Positions 1-5,942 of a stretch of 5,942 nucleotides of DNA are shown piece after piece; within the stretch, counting starts at the first letter, position 1; each line of letters starts with the position of its first letter. The translations under genes and the position numbers were made by a program. The notes under the pieces were generated by a model, which did not search any database, was not told the origin of the DNA, and saw nothing but the letters and a program-made list of their open reading frames with translations. Where the stretch lies: contig JAPOVO010000429.1 of NCBI GenBank assembly GCA_026708165.1, positions 1-5,942 on the forward strand, written 5' to 3'. This DNA is from Chloroflexota bacterium. Lineage in GTDB: Bacteria > Chloroflexota > UBA11872 > VXNJ01.

Positions 1-279
1 GACCGAAGCGCCTCGGCTGGCAGTGGTGTTGGAAGCCAATGCCTACGAGTTCTCGAACTTCGTCAGTACCTGGGTCCGGTAGGCGGGGCTGACGGCGTTC
101 TCGGTGAAGTCGGTGAAGATTAAGCGCAACTCGTCCTCGGACAGACCGTAGGCGCGGGCGACGAGCGCGTCGATTTCGGCTCGCATGTCCCAATGTTCCG
201 CGTCGGTCACCGGGCCGCACTCGACACCAGCCTCGGCGGCGAAGTCGGTGAAGCGCAAGTCAACGCACGACAGCCGCGC

Positions 280-1242
280 CGCCAAGGTGCCGATGTGTTC
301 CCAGGGGAGGTTGTCGGTCGGGGGGAAGGAGAGGCCGTAGAAGATGAAATAGTTCACATTGGCTTCAACATATCTGCGACTTAGCCAATCAAACGGAATG
401 CTATTCATCACCGCTAAGGCACTCGCTTGAAAAATCGGAGCCCACCCAGGGAATGCAATACAGTTGACTGCATCCGTGAGAGGCACTAAGGGAGGTATCA
501 AGCAGCCGATTACTGTCCTCGAGTTTGTTCTATTGGCCACTTTGCGAAAGGCTATTCGGGGAGAGACGTAGATTAGGGTTGACAGGTCATTCAACACTTC
601 CTCTGGAAAAGCCCGGCGGAATTCCCTGGAGCGCCGACGCTTAGTTTGCAGGAAGTCTCGAATCGAGTCGGGATCTCCATATCCTGCCGGATCTTGCCCG
701 TGTGGATCGTATTGGTCGAATGACGAACCCTTCCAAACTGGAACACGTCCCCTGCCTTCCGGATTGGTGAAAAAGCTCCGCTGCAGGGACGAGTCCAGCT
801 CTCTATAAAGAAATGCACTCGACCGGGCAGTCGGACCTTGCAAAAGATTCTGGTTCTCGGGATTCTGAAAACCATCAAAGCGCACGCCCCGATGCAGCTT
901 CCTCAATACAGTCACGTGCTCTTGGGTAGGTAACAGAGGCAGTTCCCACGTCGGCTCCCTCACACGGTCTTTCGCCGGCGCGGGAGTCCATACGGCGAGT
1001 TCTGACAAATCGACCTGTACGCCCGGACCGCTGATACAGTCGGCAAAATCGCGCTCATTGCTAGCAGGACCGGAAACAATCAGTAAACCGGACCCAACGG
1101 TGCCAACTTGTGCGGCCATTAAGGCGATCGTTGGATTCTGGGGATGTATATCGAATGCCCACCTGCCGGTATTCACTATGGCATCGATACGCCTCGGACG
1201 ACATTTCTTGAAGAACCAACGTCTAAAGCCTCGGCTGCCATC
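280..1242 (-). other. Putative target-recognition region of the methyltransferase
   Basis: This is the part of the methyltransferase after the catalytic core, roughly joined residues 944-1264. In type IIG and PglX-like enzymes the DNA target-recognition domain lies here. The early part reads like a structural continuation of the core (INTGRWAFD-like segment). The middle (FTNPEGRGRVPVWKGSSFDQ) and the aromatic stretch YVEANVNYFIFYGLSFPP are typical of such a domain. Base composition falls to about 47-57% GC over most of 340-1260, against about 65-68% in the core and N-terminal parts. The boundaries are approximate, and the domain name rests on position in the family, not on a recognised motif. 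Confidence 0.45.
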
Positions 1243-2757
1243 GTTGAGGAAAGCAACTCGCGGCAGCACGACACCCATGTAAGCCCGTTTGCGGGCGATT
1301 GCGATGTCGCGTTCGCAGAAGAGCCTATACAGGTCTGTGTCCCCGCTGCCCTGCATGGCGTAGCCATTCTCGGGTCGAAAGAACTTGCGCTGGTCTTCGA
1401 TCATGCGTTTGGCGTCTTCGATCTCGCGGCGCAACTCGGGCCTCTGCCGGAAGAGCCGTTCTGCACGTCTGTCTCTGTCCAAGCCGGAACTTAGGCCCCG
1501 GATACCAGGGTCATGGAGGGCCAGGAAGCTGGGCATCGCGAACTTGACTTTCTTCCATGGCGGGTTGCCAATCACCACGTCGAAGCCGCGTCGCTCGCGG
1601 TGGAAGACGCTGGGGAACTCCAGAGGCCAGTGGAAGAAGCGGTATTGCGCGGCCAGACTTTCGGCGCGCTCGATCTTGTCGGAGACTTGGCGGGCAAGTC
1701 TCCCGCTGCTTTCCACAATCTTCGAGACGCTGGTCTCCAGCGCGGGGCGCGCGCCATCCAGTCCGAGAGGCTCGGCAGTCCACAAGTCGAACGCCTTTCG
1801 CAGTCCGGCAGTTGCCTGTGCCAACTCCCCCGCCAACTCTTCGGAGCGCTGAACCTCTTCGGGAGTGCGGTCGGGGTTTTCGGCGAGCCTCACCTGGAGG
1901 TCCACGGCGCGGCGCATCGCGGCGTTAACGGGGCGCCCCGTCAACAAGGGGCTGTCCACGCCACCCACGACATCAGGGTCGGCGACGCCGATGAGAGCGT
2001 CACCGCACTTGAGGTTGCTGCCGAGGAAGGAGAGGGCCAGGCCGGGAGCGAAGGAGGACAGCCAGAGAGTGACATTGGCCACCTCAACCGCCATCGGCGA
2101 GACATCGACGCCGTAGATGCAGCGCTTGAGAATGAGCCTCCGTAAGAGGTCGCTGTCGTCTGGGCGCTGCGCCCAGTGCGGGCCGTCCTCACTCAGCTCG
2201 CTGATCTGCCGGCGGACGGCGGGCAGTCCGTCGATATCGGCGAGGAAAACGCCTATCCGGTCGGCCATCACGTCCAGAGCGGCCGTGAGGAAGTGGGCGC
2301 TGCCCATGGCCGGATCGACGACCGAGAAGTCGAACAACCGCCGGGCGGCTTGGTCGGGGTCCCGCTCGGCCAGACTTGCGATTCGCTCCAAGTGGTTTTC
2401 GAGAGCGGGCAGCAGGGAATGGTCGAGCAGATGGTCGACGAACTCGTGCCGCGTGTAGAAGACACCACCGGCCTTGCGCCCGCCCGCCTCGGCCTGGTAG
2501 TAGAGCTGCGCCCTGACGACCTCGGGCTGCTCCCCGGCCCGCATGGGACGGAACACGTCACGGCGAGCGTCGTAGACCAGATCTTCGGGCGCGCTGGTCA
2601 GCTGCAGAGTCAGCAGCGCCTCGTATATGGCTCCCAGGTGGCCGATATCCAAACCGGCGTAGTCGAGTCCCGGTTGGTCAGGCTTGTGAAAGGCGATGGC
2701 GGCGAGGGAGGGGGCGAGGTAGTTGTTTGTGATCGCACTGCTCTCCAGCAGCTCACT

Positions 2758-2770
2758 ACCAAGCCGTCCG
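2758..2770 (-). other. Frameshift site, probable one-base deletion
   Basis: Upstream of this point the sensible protein is in one minus frame (...PAYNGSLFAADGL). Downstream it is in another (GSELLESSAITNNYLAPSLAA...). The old frame degenerates into a Ser/Thr/Pro-rich string, and the new frame is Arg-rich nonsense before the junction. Restoring one base near the Leu codon at 2760-2762 joins DG-x-GSELLES cleanly. The local sequence has only two-base runs, so it is neither a homopolymer slippage tract nor an obvious phase-variation repeat. Confidence 0.75.
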
Positions 2771-3179
2771 CAGCAAAGAGGCTGCCGTTGTAAGCGGGCA
2801 CTCCGGCGGAGCGGTCGCCGGTACGCACCATTCGCACCAGAGTGCGCAGCCGGTCCCACAACTGGGTGGAGGTACGGCTGAGAGGCAGAGGAGGGTTGCG
2901 CGAGTCTTCGGCAAGCTGACGCGCGCTGTGCGGGCGGTATGCCGTCGAGCCTACCGGCAGATGACCGCGCGCCTCGACATGGAGCAGAAACATGACCCGG
3001 AAGACCAGCGTCAACGCGGCTTCCTCTATGGCACGGAGCTGGTCACGATCTCGCGGATCGACGCCCTGGGACTCGAGCCAGACGCCAAGCCCTCGCGCGA
3101 TGTTGGGCAGGGCGTCCTTTATGAGCCGCTCCTCCAGGCCCTTGCGCAGGTCCTCGCCGAAGTCCTTCGCCTCCTGGAC

Positions 3180-3182
3180 TCA
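3180..3182 (-). other. In-frame TGA interrupting the methyltransferase gene
   Basis: The N-terminal piece reads ...EEGWLTK then TGA. With no change of frame the next codons read VQEAKDFGEDLRKGLEERL and continue open to 2610. The sequence after the stop is soluble, charged and helix-like, as expected of real protein and not of random readthrough. One-base routes to TGA include TGG (Trp) and CGA (Arg). It is a nonsense mutation or a base-calling error. Recoding is unlikely: ordinary TGG Trp codons are used in all three genes of the window, and the aminotransferase and DM13 frames contain no internal TGA. Confidence 0.8.
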
Positions 3183-4076
3183 CTTGGTAAGCCATCCCTC
3201 TTCGCGAAGCGACTCCGGCGCCAGCAGACCGATATAAAGCCAGTCCTGCCCTTCAAGCTCACCTACGTCCAGCTCGACGTGTTGACCGGTCGCGGCCCCG
3301 GTGGGGGGCTGGCGCTTAAAAGCCCGAAAACGACCTTGAGCCGTGAGAATTCCCCAGAGAGCGCCTTGCCTTTCGCACTCCGCCAGCACTATTCCCTCGG
3401 GCAACGCGCCTTGACCGGTGAGGTGACCGAAGAGCGCTGGACTGTTGTAAGGATGCACGACGGCGACGGGCGCGTTGCCGTGCCGCAGAAGATAGCCACG
3501 CGAGAGCTGCTCGATCCGGTAGCCGAGTCCTTGAAGGAGGGACCGCCAGCCGAGGTCGCCTCCGCGTTCGACTTGTTCGGCGGCTTCGGCAAGAAGCTGC
3601 TTGTTCGCCGGCCAGCGCAGGCGATCACGCGCGAAGTGGGGCGTAAGCAGGTCTTTGACCCGAAGTCCGGGAACCACGGACTCTTCGAGGCGGTTGAACT
3701 CCCTCGCGAGGAACGAGGCGGCCTCGCGCATCGAGGAGTCACGGCTTTTCTCCAGGAGATCGATGACTCGCCCCGTGGGAAGCTCCCGCACGGGCCGGGC
3801 ATCCTGCGGGCCGGCGGCTTGAACTTTTGATGGATCGTCGGTCGACGCGGCAAGCAGCACGACCGCATAGGGCGTGCGCCCTCTTCGCGCATCCCAAAGT
3901 CTCTTAAGCTCGGCCTCGCTTGCGCTCCGGTCGAGCCAGATCAGGTGATAGGCCGGGGTTTCCCAAGCCATGGCCGAAACGCCTTGCGGCGAAGTCCAGG
4001 ACTGGCTCTCGCCAAAGACGGCTTCGAGGCGGGCCGTGGTTAGGTCAGGGGAGAACATTGATGTCTGCACGCGTTA

Positions 4077-4108
4077 ATGTTACGTCAGTCAATTGGGTGT
4101 CGTGTCAA
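4077..4108 (-). promoter_or_regulatory. Candidate promoter for the methyltransferase gene
   Basis: Reading the minus strand, a perfect TTGACA lies at 4108-4103 and a TAACAT -10-like box at 4082-4077, six bases before the GTG start. The 20-base spacing is longer than the usual 16-18, which weakens the call. A second TTGACT at 4092-4087 overlaps the spacer. If the -10 box is right, transcription would begin at or next to the GTG codon, giving a leaderless message. That fits the missing Shine-Dalgarno sequence. Confidence 0.3.
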
Positions 4109-4216
4109 GTGCGTGTGTATCATCGTTAGAGAGAGTATTTGCGGCGCGGCGTTGCGCGGCGGAGGTGACTGGGTTGTCGACTTGGTCAATGCGACATAAG
4201 ACCGCACCAGCCGATA

Positions 4217-4247
4217 TTGAGCACCCTGTCTCCCACATCACTATGCT
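4217..4247 (+). promoter_or_regulatory. Weak candidate promoter for the DM13 gene
   Basis: TTGAGC at 4217-4222 and TATGCT at 4242-4247 are separated by 19 bases and would place a transcript start about 25-30 bases before the ATG at 4281. The boxes are imperfect and the spacing is long, so this is only the best candidate in the 210-base divergent intergenic region. The rest of that region (a GC-rich stretch at 4141-4163 and mixed sequence) shows no other element I can name. Confidence 0.2.
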
Positions 4248-4280
4248 GATTGGCATCGTTTCACACTCCAGGACCGCGAC

Positions 4281-4976
4281 ATGGCTATAAAGCAGTTCGT
4301 TTTGAAGCACCTCCGCATCCTCATCCCGGCCGGGGTCGTGGCCGTGATCGCCGGGGCAGCACTCGCGTGGTGGCTTATTTCACCGCTCTTTATCGACAGA
4401 GTCGTCGACGAGGCGTTCCCGTTCGAGATGCCGAGCGAGGGCGAGATGGCGGACATGACTGATGACGAAATGAGCGACCTGCGAGCCGAGTTCAATGAGG
4501 CCATGCCCTCTGAGGCGGAGCTCGCGGATCTTTCCATGGAAGACCGCGAGGCGGTGCAGGAGAAGGTGATGACCGCCGCCGCGATGATGCCCGACAAGCC
4601 GATGGAAGAACCGATGCCGGACCCAGCGGAACCCGTGGCTATCTTGACGGGGAACTTCATGGACGCCGACCGGTTTCACCAAGGTTCGGGCGTCACGAAG
4701 GTATTCCGTCTACCGGATGGCCGAACAATCCTGCGGTTCGAGGATTTCAACGTGACGAACGGACCGGCGCTGAGCGTGCTGCTGTCGTCGAATCCGACGC
4801 CCGCCGCGGACGGCGACCTGGGGGACTACGTCGACCTGGGACCGCTGAAAGGGAATATCGGGAACCAGAACTACGAGATCATGGACTCGATCAACGTGGA
4901 CGACTACAAGAGCGTGATCATCTACTGCGTTCCGTTCCACGTGATCTTCTCGACTGCGACGCTGGAGCAGCCTTAG
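4281..4976 (+). CDS. Membrane-anchored DM13-domain protein
   Basis: The product has 231 residues. A basic N-terminus (K4, K9, H10, R12) precedes one hydrophobic helix at about 13-34, so by the positive-inside rule the rest should lie outside the cytoplasm. No lipobox cysteine is present. Residues 42-117 form an acidic, Met-rich linker. Residues about 120-229 match the DM13 family (PF10517, 'electron transfer DM13'): GNF near the start, then H133-x-x-SG, an LRFEDF-like strand (151-156), GPALSVLLSS (161-170), YVDLGPLKGNIGNQNYEI (183-200) and a C-terminal YKSVIIYCVPFHVIFSTATL strand pair. Cys216, the only cysteine in the protein, sits where the family has its conserved cysteine. A redox role has been suggested for DM13 but is not established, so no substrate is claimed. 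AGGA at 4270-4273 gives normal spacing to the ATG. The gene is divergent from the methyltransferase and ends at TAG. Family assignment is strong; function is unknown. Confidence 0.88.
   Translation: MAIKQFVLKHLRILIPAGVVAVIAGAALAWWLISPLFIDRVVDEAFPFEMPSEGEMADMTDDEMSDLRAEFNEAMPSEAELADLSMEDREAVQEKVMTAAAMMPDKPMEEPMPDPAEPVAILTGNFMDADRFHQGSGVTKVFRLPDGRTILRFEDFNVTNGPALSVLLSSNPTPAADGDLGDYVDLGPLKGNIGNQNYEIMDSINVDDYKSVIIYCVPFHVIFSTATLEQP
4428..4577 (+). repeat. Degenerate 25-codon tandem duplication in the DM13 linker
   Basis: Residues 50-74 (starting MPSEGEMADM) and 75-99 (starting MPSEAELADL) are adjacent 25-residue blocks. The first ten positions match at M, P, S, E, E, A and D, with conservative M/L swaps, and both blocks end in A. 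The DNA copies have diverged (atgccgagcgag against atgccctctgag), so the duplication is old and kept at protein level only loosely. It makes up much of the acidic spacer between the membrane helix and the DM13 domain. Confidence 0.55.
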
Positions 4977-5132
4977 TCCGTAAGTCGGCGCAGTCTGGTT
5001 GGGGGAGTTCGTTCGGTCAATCGTTGACGCTGTGCGGCAGCGGCGTATGAGACAGCGCCCTGTTCGTCGTTCCCCTAAATGGTCGCCGGATACTTCACAC
5101 GGAGCCGAATGACGGGTTGGAGGACTGTGCCT

Positions 5133-5196
5133 CCTCATCCCTTCGGCAAGCTCAGGGCAGGCTCTAACCCTCTCCGACGTGGGGGAGAGGGGATGA
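5133..5196. repeat. Dispersed palindromic repeat of the ACPELAEG type
   Basis: An outer arm TCATC (5135-5139) pairs with GATGA (5192-5196). An inner perfect 8-bp stem CCCTCTCC (5168-5175) pairs with GGAGAGGG (5184-5191) around the loop GACGTGGG. Between the left outer and left inner arms lies a module around 5141-5163, CTTCGGCAAGCTCAGGGCAG and three more bases. Read on the minus strand, it encodes the string ACPELAEG. I recognise this kind of unit as a high-copy intergenic repeat of environmental genomes, including Chloroflexota. Only one copy is in the window, so dispersal is from memory and not observed here. It could fold as a transcript hairpin between the two plus-strand genes. Confidence 0.55.
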
Positions 5197-5203
5197 AGCA
5201 CTG

Positions 5204-5237
5204 GACTCTGGATTCCGGATCAAGTCCGGAAAGTCGG
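5204..5237. repeat. Second palindromic repeat unit, 7-bp perfect stem
   Basis: TTCCGGA (5213-5219) and TCCGGAA (5225-5231) form a perfect 7-bp stem around the loop TCAAG. The frame around it (CTGGATTCCGG... ending in GTCGG) resembles a second widespread intergenic repeat whose stem is variable between copies. It lies 7 bases after the first unit, so the two may travel as one composite. No T-run follows, so it is not an intrinsic terminator of the classic kind. Confidence 0.5.
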
Positions 5238-5347
5238 ATGGGGCATGGCGGTGGAAGATGGCTTTCCTGCCTCGACGGCCCGAAAGACTGCCCTCTATGC
5301 AAATCTCGGAGGCGACTAGAATCTGGATACGGTCCGGGGGGTTAGCC

Positions 5348-5353
5348 GGGAGG
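5348..5353 (+). promoter_or_regulatory. Strong ribosome-binding site of the aminotransferase gene
   Basis: GGGAGG ends six bases before the ATG at 5360 and is a near-ideal Shine-Dalgarno sequence. It fixes the start of the downstream frame, which otherwise runs off the window. It contrasts with the methyltransferase gene, which has none. Confidence 0.7.
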
Positions 5354-5359
5354 ATTGAG

Positions 5360-5942
5360 ATGACCGACGAGCGCCTTGTCTACAAGAGCGGGGACTTCGT
5401 ACCGGAATCGGAGGCGTCGCTATCCATCTTCGACTCGGGCGTCGGCTCAGGGCACATGGTGTTCGAGGTAACACGCACCTTCAATCACAAGCCATTTCGC
5501 CTGTCAGGACCGAAGAGCCACCTGGAGCGCCTCCACGCCTCGTTGAGATGCGCCCAGATCGATTCGGGCATGACTCCCGAAGAACTGGAAGCGGCCACGT
5601 TCGAGACGATCGAGCGCAATCTGCATCACTTCGGCCCTACTGACGACTTCTGGATCAATCACTACATATCGAACGGGACAGGCGGCAGGCCGTCGGTTCT
5701 CATATACGTCCGGTCGCTTGCGGGCGTATTGGCCGAACGCGCCCATTTCTACGACGAGGGCCTAGACGCGGTGATACCCACGCAGCAGTCCGTACCGGCG
5801 CGCCTGATCGATCCCAAGATCAAGAACACCAGCCGGCTGTACTACAGGATCGCCGACGTGCAGGCCAAACAGGTCTCGCCCGACGCGTGGGCATTGCTGA
5901 CCGACGAGGACGGCTTCATAACCGAGGGGAAAGGGCCCAATT
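5360..5942 (+). CDS. Class IV PLP-dependent aminotransferase, 5' part (ilvE-like)
   Basis: This is a partial gene: 194 codons are visible and the frame is open at the window edge, so roughly a third of a typical ~300-residue protein is missing. The family (fold-type IV: branched-chain and D-amino-acid aminotransferases, aminodeoxychorismate lyase) moves amino groups using pyridoxal phosphate in the cytoplasm. Family features are FVPESEASLSIFDSG (13-27), VFEVTRTFNHKPFRL (34-48), the HLERLHASL helix (54-62), and DPKIKNTSRLYY (151-162) with K155 as the likely Schiff-base lysine. The next match is ALLTDEDGFITEGKGPN (178-194), where E189 is the usual cofactor-contact glutamate. Where relatives usually have a Gly-Asp pair before VFE, this one has GSGHMVFE (29-36). 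The substrate cannot be told: branched-chain, D-amino acid and amine transaminases share these motifs. Codon use is normal for the window, with no internal stop. Confidence 0.85.
   Translation, partial: MTDERLVYKSGDFVPESEASLSIFDSGVGSGHMVFEVTRTFNHKPFRLSGPKSHLERLHASLRCAQIDSGMTPEELEAATFETIERNLHHFGPTDDFWINHYISNGTGGRPSVLIYVRSLAGVLAERAHFYDEGLDAVIPTQQSVPARLIDPKIKNTSRLYYRIADVQAKQVSPDAWALLTDEDGFITEGKGPN

Larger units (their letters stand above)
43..4070 (-). pseudogene. Broken type IIG/PglX-like N6-adenine DNA methyltransferase
   Basis: Joined across one in-frame stop and one frameshift, this locus encodes about 1,342 residues, in the range of large Eco57I-type (COG1002-like) SAM-dependent DNA adenine methyltransferases. 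These modify N6 of adenine at a target site. In joined numbering, a poorly recognised N-terminal domain (1-296) precedes the stop at codon 297. The methyltransferase core follows: GVFYT (motif X-like, ~536), DPAMGSAHFL (motif I, SAM binding, ~586), GVDVSP (~654), GDALIG (~690) and IGNPPW (motif IV, catalytic, ~834; NPPW encoded at 1555-1566). A target-recognition region and a conserved-looking tail (IFTDFTENAVSPAYR) end at TAG 43-45. No clear PD-(D/E)xK nuclease motif is seen in the N-terminal part. The family is well supported. Whether it is BREX PglX, DISARM DrmMI or a stand-alone type IIG enzyme cannot be told, since no partner gene is in view. The start is a GTG at 4070; an ATG four codons later (4058) is an alternative. 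Neither has a good ribosome-binding site. Confidence 0.85.
4977..5359. other. Intergenic region with palindromic repeats, no gene seen
   Basis: No convincing coding frame lies between the DM13 stop and the aminotransferase start. At 5016-5028 there is a small perfect hairpin (GTCAA-TCG-TTGAC), followed at once by GCTG-TGCGG-CAGC (5029-5041). Neither has a following T-run, so a terminator for the DM13 gene is possible but unproven. Two larger dispersed-type palindromes lie at 5133-5196 and 5204-5237. A TAGAAT -10-like hexamer at 5317-5322 could serve the aminotransferase, but I see no good -35 box at the right distance. Confidence 0.5.

Noticed and set aside
2..82. Plus-strand open end reading TEAPRLAVVLEANAYEF and on to TAG at 80-82, as a convergent gene tail
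   Set aside because: Only 26 codons are visible, and it would overlap the conserved-looking C-terminus of the methyltransferase. Plausible-looking but unsupported without the sequence to the left.
1513..2145. 210-codon plus-strand open frame
   Set aside because: Antisense to the methyltransferase core, including the NPPW and SAM-binding region; its translation has no recognisable features.
2176..2793. 205-codon plus-strand open frame
   Set aside because: Antisense shadow of the methyltransferase, opposite the SAM-binding motif; no family resemblance.
3128..3182. Selenocysteine or UGA-as-tryptophan recoding at the internal TGA
   Set aside because: The local hairpin potential after the TGA is weak, the gene carries a second lesion, and the other genes use TGG normally with no in-frame TGA.
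2928..3830. 300-codon plus-strand open frame
   Set aside because: It lies wholly antisense to the methyltransferase gene, whose minus-strand reading has a clear continuation into recognisable motifs. Long antisense frames are expected in GC-rich DNA.
4089..4310. Small open frames on both strands in the divergent intergenic region
   Set aside because: They overlap each other and the DM13 start, have no ribosome-binding site, and give compositionally odd protein.
5016..5041. Intrinsic terminator after the DM13 gene
   Set aside because: Two short hairpins are present, but no T-run follows them, and stems of 5 and 4 bp are too small to call.
4710..5201. 163-codon minus-strand open frame containing ACPELAEG
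   Set aside because: It begins inside the palindromic repeat and runs antisense to the DM13 domain. The ACPELAEG string is just a translation of the repeat.

Overview
The window is GC-rich bacterial DNA (sampled coding lines are about 60-68% GC) with three protein-coding loci. They are a very large, broken DNA methyltransferase gene on the minus strand (43-4070), a membrane-anchored DM13-domain protein on the plus strand (4281-4976), and the 5' part of a class IV PLP-dependent aminotransferase on the plus strand (5360 to the window end). The 383-base gap between the last two holds two dispersed-type palindromic repeat units. I recall repeats of this kind, whose translation gives an 'ACPELAEG' string, from uncultured Chloroflexota (SAR202/Dehalococcoidia-like) and other environmental genomes. 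That host assignment is an inference of low to moderate confidence.

Region 1 (43-4070, minus): three minus-strand reading frames are pieces of one gene of about 1,342 codons. The piece 4070-3183 ends at an in-frame TGA (3180-3182), and the same frame resumes straight after it with plausible protein. That frame then hands over to another frame at about 2758-2770 through what looks like a one-base deletion. The joined product is a type IIG/PglX-like (Eco57I-type, COG1002-like) N6-adenine DNA methyltransferase with an intact SAM-binding motif (DPAMGSAHFL) and catalytic motif (NPPW). As written, the gene cannot give a full-length protein, because of either real decay or errors in the assembly. 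Its putative target-recognition region is clearly poorer in GC than the rest.

Region 2 (4071-4280): a divergent intergenic region. It holds a perfect TTGACA box facing the methyltransferase gene, whose GTG start would be nearly leaderless, and only a weak promoter candidate for the DM13 gene.

Region 3 (4281-4976): one transmembrane helix, then an acidic Met-rich linker with a degenerate 25-residue tandem repeat, then a DM13 domain with a single cysteine.

Region 4 (4977-5942): the repeat-bearing intergenic segment, then a strong ribosome-binding site and the aminotransferase, which is cut by the window edge after its catalytic lysine.

The three genes do not form an obvious pathway. The methyltransferase is a defence or modification gene, and the two plus-strand genes look like ordinary cargo. 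No helicase, phosphatase, nuclease or other partner of BREX, DISARM or a type I system is visible; only 42 bases lie beyond the methyltransferase stop, so partners outside the window cannot be excluded. I do not see convincing evidence of a new system here.
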